From Lacibacter sediminis (GTDB lineage: Bacteria > Bacteroidota > Bacteroidia > Chitinophagales > Chitinophagaceae), in the NCBI RefSeq assembly GCF_014168535.1, contig NZ_CP060007.1, forward strand, positions 2,418,001 through 2,482,000: a stretch of DNA of 64,000 nt, in the 5' to 3' direction. A model generated the notes under the pieces. It was given only the letters and a program-made list of their open reading frames with translations. It had not been told where the DNA came from and did not search any database. Shown here one piece after another: positions 21,331-31,093 of this stretch. Every line of letters begins with the position of its first letter. Position 1 is the stretch's first letter. Both the position numbers and the translations under genes were made by a program.

Positions 21331-24282
21331 ATGATCAAAAAAGCATTACTGGCCTTTCTGTTGCTGCCTTGTGCAGTGGCTTTCAGTCAGTCAAAAAAAG
21401 AAACAAAGGAACCGCAACCGATCGGCTGGAAGGATGTGCCTGCCTGGCGCACGATCAATAATTTCCAGGTAACACTTTCGCCTGATGGTAAATGGGCTGC
21501 TTATCCCATTACTGCCGCAGAAGCCGACGGCGAACTGGTGGTGAAGAAATTAAACGATACAGTTGAAAGAAGATTCCCTATCGGTTTCAGCAGTTTTCCT
21601 CAATTCAGTTTTTCTGAAGATGGCAAATGGCTCGTGTTTAAAGAATCCCCCAAATTCAAAGAGGTAAAAGCAAATGAAAAAAGCCCCGGCAAACAGTTGT
21701 TTGAAAAACTGTACTTGCTTGATCTTGCCAATAACAAGAAAACAGAATTCGACAGGGCAGGTAGTTTTGTATTGAACGGTAAAACATCCTCTCACCTCGC
21801 CATCAAAATTGTAAAAGAACGCAGCATTGGTGCAAGACCTGAAGATGCACAGGGCGGCGATCTTTTACTTATTGAACTTGCAAATGGTAAAGCCATCAAC
21901 ATTGGTAATGTGGGCGAATTCAGTTTCAACAAAGCAGGCAATCTTTTAGCGTATACAATTGATGCTGCAAACAAAACCGGTAATGGTTTATATCTCTACA
22001 ATATCAACAGTCGTCAGACAACAGTACTTGATAACGATAAAACAACGTATAAGTTTCTTGGATGGGACGCAGAGAAAGATGCAGTTGCCGTATTAAAATT
22101 GAAAAAAGATGAGAAGTATAAAACAGAGAAAGGAACTGTATTAGGCGTAAAGAATCTTTTGCAATCACCATCTGTGTTTACGTATGATCCTGAAAAAGAT
22201 TCGCTCAGCTTTCCTGCAAAAATGACCATCAGTGCAATGCGTCGTCCATATTGGAGCGAGGATTTGAGCAGAATATTCTTTGGCATCGCAGCATTGGAAC
22301 CTGTAAAGAAAGAAGAAGACACTACCGGTAAATCAAAGCCAGCAGTTAAAGAACCGGATTCATTAGTGCTGGTTCGTATTAAAGCTGATACGAGTATTAA
22401 ATCTGTTGCAGATTTGAAACGTGCATTAGAGAAAGCAGAAGCAAAAGGAAAGCCTGAAGCGAAACCTGCCAACGATGCAACAAAACCTGACATGACCATC
22501 TGGCATTGGCAGGATAAGCGTTTGCAAAGTCGCCAGCAGGTGCAGGAAATGCAGGATAAGAATTTTTCTTATGTTGCAATGGTTGATGCGGCAACAAATA
22601 AATTCACACAGTTGAATGATGGCAATACCCGTTCATTAAGCATAATGCCCAAACAACTTTATGCTATTGCAGAAGATATTGATGCCTATGAACTGGATCA
22701 GAATCTTGATGGACAGAGTTATTCTGATCTGTACATGATCAATCTTAAAACAGGTGCAAAAACAAAGTTCAAAGAGAAATTTTATCGACCATCATTCTCT
22801 TCAACTCCCCGTCCTTCACCTGATGGGTTGAAATTTACTTATGGAGATGATGGACATTACTACGTGTATGATCTCACAACAAACACATCTACCAATATCA
22901 CACAAAAAATTGCAACAAGCTTTGTGAATTCAGAAGATGATCACAATGTAACAAAGCCGCTTACTCCTGTAATTGGCTGGAGCAGCGACAGTAAATATGT
23001 TCTCATTCGTGATCTGTGGGATATCTGGCAGGTAGCTGCAAACGGCAGCAGTGCTGTTAATCTTACATTGAATGGAAAGAAAGAGCAAATACGTTACACC
23101 AATCGTTATTCCATTGATGAGGAAGAAAAAGGATTTGATCTGAAGAAGAAAAACTATTTCCGTATTTACGGTGAGTGGACAAAGAAAAGTGGTATTGTAA
23201 CACTTGATCCCGGCACGAACGGACTAAAACCAGGTGCAACTGTATTGCTGTGGGAAGATGCTTCTGTTGGTTCATTTGCAAAAGCAAAGAGTGCGAATGT
23301 GTTTATGTATTCAAAAGAAGATTTCAATAAACCGACAGAATTTTTCACTGCAAATGATAAGTTGGCTGGTCCTGTTCAGTTTACAAAAAATGCACCTGAT
23401 TATTCAAAATACAAATGGAGTGCGGGTACACAATTAGTAAACTATGTTTCAGATAAAGGCGATACACTGCAAGGTGCATTATTTCTGCCGGCAGGTTATG
23501 AGAAAGGGAAGAAGTATCCAACACTGGTTTACTATTACGAAAAACTGTCACAAACATTACACAGCTATAGCAATCCCGGTTTCAGTGGTACCGGTTGGAA
23601 TCCTGCTATGTATACCAGCAATGGATACGCCGTGTTTATTCCGGATATCGTTTACAAAATGGATGATCCGGGTATGAGCGCTGTATGGTGTGTATTGCCT
23701 GCAGTAAAAGCAGCTATTCAAACAGGTGTGATCGATGAAACCAAGATCGGTATTCATGGACATAGCTGGGGTGGTTACCAAACAGCTTTCCTCATCACCC
23801 AAACAAATATGTTTAAAGCTGCAGCTGCAGGTGCACCATTAACCAATATGGTGAGTATGTACGATCTTATTTACTGGAACAGTGGCGGAGGTAACATGTC
23901 GATTTTTGAAGCATCACAAGGCCGTTTCCGTGGTGCTCCCTGGGAAAACTGGGATTCCTATTTGCGCAACTCACCTGTGTATCATGTTAAGAAAGTGAAT
24001 ACGCCATTGCTCATGTTGCATAACGATAAAGATGGTGCGGTTGATTTTACACAGGGTATTGAATATTACAATGCATTACGTCGCTTGAAAAAACCGGTGA
24101 TAATGATGCAGTATAAAGGTGAAAATCATGGGTTGGCCAAAATGGAAAACCGCAAAGACTACAGTGTTCGCATGATGGAATTTTTTGATCATCATCTCAA
24201 AGGCAAAGAAGCTCCCGATTGGCTGAAAAACGGGATTGATCGTTTAAAACTGCCTGATCATTTGGAGAACAGGGCCTTTTAA
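21331..24282 (+). CDS. S9-family prolyl-oligopeptidase-like peptidase, secreted
   Basis: 983 residues with signal peptide MIKKALLAFLLLPCAVAFSQ. A beta-propeller-like region (about 35-680) contains repeated LSPDGKW, FSEDGKW and PSPDG blades and a Lys/Glu/Pro-rich insert near 370-400. The C-terminal alpha/beta hydrolase holds the triad: Ser812 in GHSWGGYQ, Asp about 899 in NDKDGAVDF, and His about 933 in GENHGL. Family members cleave oligopeptides, some as dipeptidyl- or acylaminoacyl-peptidases, here in the periplasm. It stands alone between a tRNA terminator and its own strong terminator. Confidence 0.93.
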   Translation: MIKKALLAFLLLPCAVAFSQSKKETKEPQPIGWKDVPAWRTINNFQVTLSPDGKWAAYPITAAEADGELVVKKLNDTVERRFPIGFSSFPQFSFSEDGKWLVFKESPKFKEVKANEKSPGKQLFEKLYLLDLANNKKTEFDRAGSFVLNGKTSSHLAIKIVKERSIGARPEDAQGGDLLLIELANGKAINIGNVGEFSFNKAGNLLAYTIDAANKTGNGLYLYNINSRQTTVLDNDKTTYKFLGWDAEKDAVAVLKLKKDEKYKTEKGTVLGVKNLLQSPSVFTYDPEKDSLSFPAKMTISAMRRPYWSEDLSRIFFGIAALEPVKKEEDTTGKSKPAVKEPDSLVLVRIKADTSIKSVADLKRALEKAEAKGKPEAKPANDATKPDMTIWHWQDKRLQSRQQVQEMQDKNFSYVAMVDAATNKFTQLNDGNTRSLSIMPKQLYAIAEDIDAYELDQNLDGQSYSDLYMINLKTGAKTKFKEKFYRPSFSSTPRPSPDGLKFTYGDDGHYYVYDLTTNTSTNITQKIATSFVNSEDDHNVTKPLTPVIGWSSDSKYVLIRDLWDIWQVAANGSSAVNLTLNGKKEQIRYTNRYSIDEEEKGFDLKKKNYFRIYGEWTKKSGIVTLDPGTNGLKPGATVLLWEDASVGSFAKAKSANVFMYSKEDFNKPTEFFTANDKLAGPVQFTKNAPDYSKYKWSAGTQLVNYVSDKGDTLQGALFLPAGYEKGKKYPTLVYYYEKLSQTLHSYSNPGFSGTGWNPAMYTSNGYAVFIPDIVYKMDDPGMSAVWCVLPAVKAAIQTGVIDETKIGIHGHSWGGYQTAFLITQTNMFKAAAAGAPLTNMVSMYDLIYWNSGGGNMSIFEASQGRFRGAPWENWDSYLRNSPVYHVKKVNTPLLMLHNDKDGAVDFTQGIEYYNALRRLKKPVIMMQYKGENHGLAKMENRKDYSVRMMEFFDHHLKGKEAPDWLKNGIDRLKLPDHLENRAF

Positions 24283-24301
24283 TTGTCCGCAAACGTTTTC
24301 T

Positions 24302-24336
24302 AACCGGGATGTAACGAAAATCATCCCGGTTTTTTA
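24302..24336 (+). terminator. Terminator after the S9 peptidase gene
   Basis: A perfect 10-bp stem AACCGGGATG/CATCCCGGTT with a 10-nt loop, followed by TTTTT. Confidence 0.88.
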
Positions 24337-24393
24337 TTGCTCTCTTGACTATAAACCTCAGAATTTCACTATTTTACCGCCCAATTGTTGATT

Positions 24394-27084
24394 ATGAAGA
24401 TTCAATTCTATCTGCGTTTTTTTACGCAGTATGGCCAAAGCCTCTTTGTTTCGGGAAATTGTGAGGCGCTTGGCAATAACGATCCCGCTGCTGCTTTGCC
24501 CATGCAATACTTAACAGATGAATTCTGGACGGTAAGTATTGATCTTGGAAAGGATTTCGAAAACGATCTTCAGTATAACTATATTCTCAAAAATGATAAT
24601 GGTGGAGATGTTGTAGAATGGGGTAACGACCGTGTGGTGGAAGTAATGAAATTAGGGGTGGATGAACTTACCCTCATTGACACATGGAACCACGCAGGTG
24701 AATTTGAAAATGCGTTTTATACACAGCCTTTCCTGAATGTGTTACTAACGAAACATAAAGAAACGAAAGCAAGATCGTTTAAAGGAGTTACACATGTGTT
24801 TAAAGTGAAAGCGCCTTTGTTGAAAGAAGACGAAGTGCTATTTATATCCGGCAGCAATGACACGCTTACGAAGTGGGGCACCACAGAACCTGTGCTCATG
24901 CATATGGAAGATAACTGGTGGACTACCAGATTGAATCTTTCTTCCGAAAGTTTTCCCGTTGCGTACAAGTATGGTGTGTTCAATACAAAAACAAAAAGCT
25001 TTGTTGCCTTTGAAAGTGGGAACAACCGTATTCTTTACGACAGTTATGGCAGAAAGAAGATCACAGTATTGCACGATGGATTTGCGTTGTTACCTAATAA
25101 CACCTGGAAAGGCACTGGTGTTGCCATTCCTGTTTTCAGTTTGCGTACACAAAAGAGTTTAGGTGTTGGAGAGTTTACTGATATAAAAGCATTGGTTGAT
25201 TGGTCGAAGAAAGTGAATATGAAACTCATTCAAATTCTTCCGATCAATGATACAACTGCAACACATAGCTGGCAAGACTCGTATCCATACGCAGCTATTT
25301 CAGCCTTTGCATTACATCCCATCTATCTCAATATTGAAGCGGTTGCAGGCAATGCCAATCATCCCGTAGTAAAATCGCTTAAGAAGAAACAAAAAGAGCT
25401 GAATGGATTGATCGATATCGATTACGAAGCAGTGATGAAAGTGAAATGGGCTGCAGTAAAAGAATTGTATGCAGAACAAAAGAAAGCAATGCATGAAGAT
25501 GCGTTGTTCTTTGAGTTCTTTGAATTGAATCGTCATTGGCTGGTACCTTATGCTGCATTCAGCTATCTGCGTGATAAATACAAAACACCTGATTTCAGTC
25601 AATGGAAATCACATAGCGTGTATGATGAACATGCTGTTCAGGAGTTTGTTGATCCCACAAAAAAACATTACGATGAAATAGCTCTTTATTACTTCATTCA
25701 ATATCATTTGCATTTGCAGTTGCAATCAGCAACGGCTTATGCACATGCAAACGGCATTGTGGTGAAAGGAGATATTCCCATTGGTATTTACCGGAACAGT
25801 TGTGATGCATGGGTTGAACCTGAACTTTACAATATGAGTATGCAGGCAGGTGCACCGCCGGATGATTTTGCAGTGAAGGGGCAGAACTGGGGTTTCCCGA
25901 CTTACAACTGGCAACGTATGGCGCAGGACGATTTCAAATGGTGGCGTCAGCGTTTTGAGCAAATGAGCAGTTATTTTGATGCATTCCGCATTGATCATAT
26001 TCTTGGTTTCTTCCGCATCTGGAGTATTCCCATGCATGCAGTAGAAGGTATTCTTGGCTATTTTGTACCTGCTACACCTGTTCACATAAGCGAGTTTGGT
26101 CCACGTGGATTGTGGTTCGATTATCAACGTCTTTGTCGTCCATTCGTGAATGATGATGTATTGCGTGAATTCATGAATGGTGATACAGAAGTGCTGAAGC
26201 CATACCTCAACCATATCGGCAACGGACAGTTTGAATTAAAAGAAGAATTCAACACACAACGAAAAGTAGAAGCGCATTTTGCAAAGCTTGAAGCAAACGA
26301 TCATAACGATTGGATTAAACATGGTTTGTACGATTGCATCAGCAATGTGATCTTGTTTGAAGTGGAAGGGAGTCAATCGCAGCAGTTTCATTTCCGCATC
26401 AGTATGAGTTCAACTTCATCGTTCCGTTATCTTGATGCAGATACAAAGCGAAAACTGGATGATCTGTATGTAAATTATTTTTACCGCAGGCAAGATGATT
26501 TCTGGCGCAAAGAAGCAATGGCAAAATTGCCTTTCCTGAAACGCTCAACCAATATGTTGGTGTGCGGAGAAGATCTTGGTATGGTACCTGATTGTGTGCC
26601 CGATGTAATGAATCAACTTGGTATGTTGAGTTTGGAAATTCAACGTATGCCGAAAGATCCATCGAAGCAATTCTTTCATCCCTCAACAGCTCCTTACTTA
26701 AGTGTGGTTACACCAAGCACACATGATATGAGTACGATACGTGGATGGTGGGAAGAAGACCGTACACAAACGCAAAAATTTTATACGCATGAAATAGGTC
26801 AGCTTGGTGAAGCACCTTATTTCTGCGAACCGGGAATTGTAAAAATCATCATCTCACAACATTTGTATTCACCTGCTATGTGGAGTATTTTCCAGATACA
26901 GGAATTGCTGGGCATGAGTGCTGAACTGCGAAGAGAAAATCCAAACGATGAGCGTATTAATGTGCCGGCCAATCCAAAACATTACTGGCGCTACAGAATG
27001 CACATCAGTCTTGAAGATTTACTGCAGGAAGAAAAATTCAATGAAGAGTTGAAAGGACTTATTGTTGCGAGTGGGAGAGGATAA
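24394..27084 (+). CDS. malQ: 4-alpha-glucanotransferase (GH77) with tandem starch-binding domains
   Basis: 896 residues from the ATG at 24394 (MKIQFYLRF); a TTG three codons earlier is rejected. Two N-terminal CBM20-like modules (about 1-110 and 120-240) each carry the FVSGN/FISGSND...W and W-T-R patterns. A GH77 barrel follows: nucleophile Asp about 533 in AFRIDHILG, acid/base Glu about 725 in VCGEDLGMVP, and a third Asp about 777 in STHDMSTIRGWW. It transfers maltodextrin segments between glucans and releases glucose. The two starch-binding modules suit polymeric glucan, and it opens the alpha-glucan region. This CBM20-GH77 form is about 370 residues longer than the simple bacterial enzyme. 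Confidence 0.94.
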   Translation: MKIQFYLRFFTQYGQSLFVSGNCEALGNNDPAAALPMQYLTDEFWTVSIDLGKDFENDLQYNYILKNDNGGDVVEWGNDRVVEVMKLGVDELTLIDTWNHAGEFENAFYTQPFLNVLLTKHKETKARSFKGVTHVFKVKAPLLKEDEVLFISGSNDTLTKWGTTEPVLMHMEDNWWTTRLNLSSESFPVAYKYGVFNTKTKSFVAFESGNNRILYDSYGRKKITVLHDGFALLPNNTWKGTGVAIPVFSLRTQKSLGVGEFTDIKALVDWSKKVNMKLIQILPINDTTATHSWQDSYPYAAISAFALHPIYLNIEAVAGNANHPVVKSLKKKQKELNGLIDIDYEAVMKVKWAAVKELYAEQKKAMHEDALFFEFFELNRHWLVPYAAFSYLRDKYKTPDFSQWKSHSVYDEHAVQEFVDPTKKHYDEIALYYFIQYHLHLQLQSATAYAHANGIVVKGDIPIGIYRNSCDAWVEPELYNMSMQAGAPPDDFAVKGQNWGFPTYNWQRMAQDDFKWWRQRFEQMSSYFDAFRIDHILGFFRIWSIPMHAVEGILGYFVPATPVHISEFGPRGLWFDYQRLCRPFVNDDVLREFMNGDTEVLKPYLNHIGNGQFELKEEFNTQRKVEAHFAKLEANDHNDWIKHGLYDCISNVILFEVEGSQSQQFHFRISMSSTSSFRYLDADTKRKLDDLYVNYFYRRQDDFWRKEAMAKLPFLKRSTNMLVCGEDLGMVPDCVPDVMNQLGMLSLEIQRMPKDPSKQFFHPSTAPYLSVVTPSTHDMSTIRGWWEEDRTQTQKFYTHEIGQLGEAPYFCEPGIVKIIISQHLYSPAMWSIFQIQELLGMSAELRRENPNDERINVPANPKHYWRYRMHISLEDLLQEEKFNEELKGLIVASGRG

Positions 27085-27087
27085 GAG

Positions 27088-27262
27088 TTATAAGTCATAA
27101 GTTCTAAGTTTTAAGTTCAACCGTCTTCGAAGGTGATTCTCCGATCACGTTAAGTTTGCTGTGATTCGTATTTGTATTCCTTGTGCTTTGGATTTTGATT
27201 TTTGTGTTTTCTTCCTGTGCCTTGTCCCTTGCGTCTTGTACCTTTGCCTAAAGTTTTTCAAT
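27088..27262 (+). repeat. Degenerate short tandem repeats in the malQ-epimerase spacer
   Basis: The left part is TTATAAGTCATAAGTTC followed by TAAGTTTTAAGTT, four degenerate copies of a TAAGT word. The right part is CTTGTCCCTTGCGTCTTGTACC, again repeated CTTG-type words. The right run ends in TACCTTTG (27239-27246), an exact -7 promoter box 19 bases before the epimerase ATG. A close relative of the right part occurs at 11321-11352. Confidence 0.5.
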
Positions 27263-27265
27263 TAG

Positions 27266-28291
27266 ATGCCTTTACAACTTCGTTATAAAAAAACAGAACT
27301 TCCGTTTCGTTATCCGTTTACAATTTCCAAAGGAACCAAAACACATCAGCCTGCATTGATCGTTGAACTCGAACATCGAGGTGCAAGAGGCTTTGGTGAA
27401 GCGCCTGCCATTGCTTATTACAATTTACCGGTTGAAAAGATGGTGGAAGATCTCGAACGAAAAAAAATGTTCGTCGAAAAATTCGCTTACACCGATCCTG
27501 AACGTTACTGGCATTACCTGCATCATTTATTTCCGCAAAATAATTTTCTTGTTTGTGCACTCGACATTGCCAGCTGGGATATGTATGGTAAACTAAGAAA
27601 CAAACCATTGTATCAACTCTGGAATTTAGATTACAGTAAATCGCCCGTTTGTGATTATACGATAGGTATTGATACAGTGGAGAAAATGGTGGAGAAGATG
27701 ATCGAAAAACCATGGCCCATTTACAAGATCAAAGTAGGAGTGCCCGGTGATATTGAACTTGTTGCAGCATTACGAAAACATACAGATGCTGTTTTTCGTG
27801 TGGATGCAAATGCTGGTTGGACATTGGAAGAAGCATTGGAAAAAATTCCGCACTTAAACGAATTGGGTGTTGAGTTTATTGAACAGCCGCTTGCAAAAGA
27901 TAATTGGGAAGGCATGAAGGTATTGTACAACAAATCACCTTTACCATTGATTGCTGATGAAGCTTGCGTGTTTGAAGCCGATGTGCAGAAGTGTCATCAA
28001 CATTTTCATGGAATCAATATTAAATTAACGAAATGCAGCGGTATTACACCTGCAAAACGCATGATCGATAAAGCAAGAGAACTGGAGATGAAGATCATGA
28101 TCGGTTGTATGAATGAATCAACAATCGGCTCTGCTGCTATTGCCCATCTTGCACCATTGGTTGATTATATTGATATGGATGGACCTTTGTTACTGGCAGA
28201 AGATATTGCCACCGGTTTAACCTATGATCAAGGAAAAGTAAGTGTGAGTGAGAAACCCGGCCTTGGTATTTCTACAAACCTCTTTGAATAA
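27266..28291 (+). CDS. Dipeptide epimerase (L-Ala-D/L-Glu type), enolase superfamily
   Basis: 341 residues. The mandelate-racemase-like N-terminal cap is followed by a barrel with the KxK base pair K154/K156 in YKIKVG. The Mg ligands are Asp180 (RVDANAGW), Glu206 (IEQPL) and Asp231 (ADEACV), and the opposite Lys is in NIKLTKCSG. The C-terminal MIGCMNESTIGSAA and DMDGP are as in L-Ala-D/L-Glu epimerases of murein recycling. It would interconvert the Glu stereocentre of dipeptides released from peptidoglycan; exact specificity varies in this family. It ends at a bidirectional terminator facing the ROK kinase gene. Confidence 0.9.
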   Translation: MPLQLRYKKTELPFRYPFTISKGTKTHQPALIVELEHRGARGFGEAPAIAYYNLPVEKMVEDLERKKMFVEKFAYTDPERYWHYLHHLFPQNNFLVCALDIASWDMYGKLRNKPLYQLWNLDYSKSPVCDYTIGIDTVEKMVEKMIEKPWPIYKIKVGVPGDIELVAALRKHTDAVFRVDANAGWTLEEALEKIPHLNELGVEFIEQPLAKDNWEGMKVLYNKSPLPLIADEACVFEADVQKCHQHFHGINIKLTKCSGITPAKRMIDKARELEMKIMIGCMNESTIGSAAIAHLAPLVDYIDMDGPLLLAEDIATGLTYDQGKVSVSEKPGLGISTNLFE

Positions 28292-28292
28292 A

Positions 28293-28321
28293 AAAAGGCC
28301 GGACAAATTGCCCGGCCTTTT
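28293..28321. terminator. Bidirectional terminator
   Basis: A perfect stem AAAAGGCCGG/CCGGCCTTTT with a 9-nt loop between the convergent epimerase and ROK genes, with A/T tracts on both sides. Confidence 0.9.
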
Positions 28322-28342
28322 ATCAATAGTGAGTCTTTCAAT

Positions 28343-29308
28343 TTAATGTTCTGCTTCCCACACCAATGCGCTGGCGCCAAGAATAGCAGCATCTGCTTCT
28401 TTTAAATCACTGTAAAGAATTTTTACTTTGTTCTTGAATATCTGAATAAGGTTCGCCTCCATAGCCTGTACGGTCGGCTTCAGAATTAAATCGCCGGCTT
28501 TGGTTAAGCCGCCAAATAAGATAATCGCTTCCGGTGAAGAGAACATCACAAAATTGGCCAATGCTTCACCAAGAATTTCACCGGTGAATTCAAAAATATG
28601 GTTAGCAATGGCATCGCCTTGTTCTGCACACTTAAATACTGTTTCACTTGTCAATTCATCGATGGAATAATTTCGAAGCAGGCTCGGCGCATCGGGTTGA
28701 TCAGTTAAAAACTCAATGGCGGTTTCACGCACGCCGGTAGCAGATGCATACGATTCAAGTGAGCCCCGCATACCTGTTCCTTTATGTAAACGTCCACCGG
28801 GGCGTACTGTTACGTGCCCCAATTCACCTGCAAAGCCATCATGCCCCACAACAATTTTTCCATCGATCACAATACCACTGCCAACGCCTGTGCCAAGCGT
28901 AATAGTGATAAAATGCTTCATGCCTTTAGCCACACCATACATCATTTCACCCATGGCCGCTGCGTTCGCATCGTTGGTAAGTTTGGCGGGAATACCAAAC
29001 TTTTTCTCGATCAGGTTCGCCATGGGAATAATGCCTTTCCATTTCAGGTTTGGTGCATATTCGATTGTGCCCGTATAGTAGTTGCCATTCGGCGCACCTA
29101 CACCAATACCTTTGAACTTTTCATTGCCGCCGTGTTTAGCAATAAGCAAGGAAAGGTTGTCATATAATTCTTCAATAAAATCTTCTGCATTTTCATGTAT
29201 ATCGGTACGTATACGGCCTTGTTCAAGAATGTTTCCTTTACGGTCAACAATTCCGAATTTGGTGCTTGTACCGCCAATATCAATTCCTACTGCATAATCT
29301 TTAATCAT
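28343..29308 (-). CDS. ROK-family sugar kinase (glucokinase-like) lacking the zinc-cysteine motif
   Basis: 321 residues. The ATP-binding start is VGIDIGGTSTKFGIVD, and the catalytic Asp lies in LTNDANAAAMGE. ITLGTGVGSGIV and GHDGFAGELGHVTV follow, the latter with the zinc-ligand His position. The usual CxCGxxGCxE segment, however, reads RLHKGTGMRGSLESYAS, with every Cys replaced. This points to glucose or another hexose phosphorylation with altered or absent zinc binding. It is downstream of a FucP-like sugar transporter on the same strand (38 bases), so uptake followed by phosphorylation is a natural reading. Confidence 0.88.
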   Translation of the reverse strand: MIKDYAVGIDIGGTSTKFGIVDRKGNILEQGRIRTDIHENAEDFIEELYDNLSLLIAKHGGNEKFKGIGVGAPNGNYYTGTIEYAPNLKWKGIIPMANLIEKKFGIPAKLTNDANAAAMGEMMYGVAKGMKHFITITLGTGVGSGIVIDGKIVVGHDGFAGELGHVTVRPGGRLHKGTGMRGSLESYASATGVRETAIEFLTDQPDAPSLLRNYSIDELTSETVFKCAEQGDAIANHIFEFTGEILGEALANFVMFSSPEAIILFGGLTKAGDLILKPTVQAMEANLIQIFKNKVKILYSDLKEADAAILGASALVWEAEH

Positions 29309-29346
29309 GATTCAATCTTCTTTTATCGCCAAAAATAATATAATCA

Positions 29347-30957
29347 TTAATGTCCGCCACCGCTGACCTGATTGTCGAAGTCTAATCCCTGTGCTTTTAA
29401 AATTGATTTGAGCTTTAAAGCAATCAGAACAAGAAACCCGAAACATAAAGCTGCAATCAGATATGAATAGTGTAAACCGATAGCAGGTACATCACCTAAA
29501 GAGCCCTGGAACGGAGGAATAACTGCACCCCCGAGGATCATCATGATCAATAAAGCTGAGCCCTGGCTCGTGTATTTACCTAAACCTCCTACACCAAGTG
29601 AGAAGATACAGAGCCACATTACAGAACAGAATAACCCGCCAGCCATGAATGCGTAAACAGATAATAACCCTGTTGTGAATACACCAATGATCATTGAAAC
29701 CATTGCAAGTGCTGAAACAGTAACCAATGTTTTAACCGGCTTTTCCTGTCCATAGAAAAATGCCACAATAGCAATCATGATACAAACTGAATACAGGAAA
29801 AGATCAGAAATGTCATTACCATACAGGTAGTTCACAAACATAATTATTGCAAACGCCAGAAATGGCACAACAATCATTGCAATTGTTTTCTTTAAGCCTT
29901 TAAGATTGAATACGCTTACAGCACCAGTCCAGCGCCCAATCATCAGACTCCCCCAATACAGCGATATATATTTGGATATCTCACTTTCATCAAGACCGGT
30001 TTCATTGAAATACCCTGGTATTTTCAGAAGTGCACCGAAGTTATTATCGATCGTTACCTCCACACCCACATAAACAAAAATTGCAATCATGCCATAAAGT
30101 AATTGCTGGTATTTCATAGCACCCCAGCCTTCGCTGTTCTTTGTGGCGCTGTTGTTTGAATAAAACAGAACACCCAATACAACAACGATGGTGGCAATGA
30201 GCAGAGGAAGTTTCGGAACTTCTGTTAACTGTCCGATGATAATGATAGCAGTAACAAGTCCGGTCATTGTAAGCAACGAAGCTGCGGCTTTATTTTCTTT
30301 CTCCACTTTTGACTCATTAATGCCGGCCGGGAGTTTCGAAAAAGTAAAGAATAACGCAACAGCTGCAAAAACACCCGCAACAATTAAATACAATGTGTTG
30401 ATGTTTGTTACTGTTACTTCCTTGTGCTCGCCCCCCACAGAACCAAATAAAAAGAAGCTTACAATAATAGGCCCCAGTGTTGTGCCAAAAGAGTTAATAC
30501 TTCCTCCCATATTTAACCTGTGCGAACCTGTTGAAGGATCGCCAAGTGAAATAGCAAAAGGTTGTGCCGATGTTTGCTGTAATGAAAAGCCCAGCGCAAC
30601 AATAAAAAACGAAGCCAGAATTGCAGGGAATGAATTTGCATTTGCCGATGGTATAATCAGCAATGCTCCAATTACAGAGATCCATAATCCGTAGATGATT
30701 CCTTTCTTATATCCGATCTTGTTAAGTATATCGTAACCTAACGCATTCGACACAAGAAAAAGGATGAGGGAGCCAATAAAATAAGCTCCATAAAAAGCCG
30801 AGCCAATCAGTTGCGATTGAAATTGGTTCAACTCAAAATGTGATTTACAGAATGGAATAAAAATACTGTTGGAAGCTGCAATAAAGCCCCAAAAGAAGAA
30901 AACGGTTACCAGGGTACCTAAGGCACCATAATTTGTTGGTTGTTTAGCGGCGCTCAT
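29347..30957 (-). CDS. Sugar MFS transporter, FucP/GluP-like
   Basis: 536 residues with about 12-14 membrane helices. It begins with ALGTLVTVFFFWGFIAASNSIFIP, the conserved first helix of the fucose/glucose-galactose proton symporter (FHS) branch. QSQLIGSAFYGAYFIGSL, GYKKGIIYGLWISVIGALL, and FVYVGVEVTIDNNFG (the conserved segment before helix 7) support this. It is longer than FucP (about 440), with an insertion around residues 210-290 containing extra hydrophobic segments. It is probably co-transcribed with the ROK kinase gene and divergent from glgA, with 136 bases between starts. Confidence 0.9.
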   Translation of the reverse strand: MSAAKQPTNYGALGTLVTVFFFWGFIAASNSIFIPFCKSHFELNQFQSQLIGSAFYGAYFIGSLILFLVSNALGYDILNKIGYKKGIIYGLWISVIGALLIIPSANANSFPAILASFFIVALGFSLQQTSAQPFAISLGDPSTGSHRLNMGGSINSFGTTLGPIIVSFFLFGSVGGEHKEVTVTNINTLYLIVAGVFAAVALFFTFSKLPAGINESKVEKENKAAASLLTMTGLVTAIIIIGQLTEVPKLPLLIATIVVVLGVLFYSNNSATKNSEGWGAMKYQQLLYGMIAIFVYVGVEVTIDNNFGALLKIPGYFNETGLDESEISKYISLYWGSLMIGRWTGAVSVFNLKGLKKTIAMIVVPFLAFAIIMFVNYLYGNDISDLFLYSVCIMIAIVAFFYGQEKPVKTLVTVSALAMVSMIIGVFTTGLLSVYAFMAGGLFCSVMWLCIFSLGVGGLGKYTSQGSALLIMMILGGAVIPPFQGSLGDVPAIGLHYSYLIAALCFGFLVLIALKLKSILKAQGLDFDNQVSGGGH

Positions 30958-31093
30958 ACAATCGAGAATAGTAGTTGTTTGTAAAGGCTGAAAGTATAAA
31001 GAATTTGCTTTGCGAAAAATTATTTATTGTTTTTTGGTGTAAGCAAAACTCCTTCCTATATTCAATGCAACAAATAGTTATAATTTCTTGCCA

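Noticed and set aside
22014-22499. 161-codon open frame antisense to the S9 peptidase
   Set aside because: Ser/Ala/Phe-rich shadow of the Lys/Glu-rich insert in the real gene; no start context or domain.
25726-26214. 162-codon open frame antisense to malQ
   Set aside because: Overlaps the GH77 catalytic region; composition and lack of domains mark it as a shadow.
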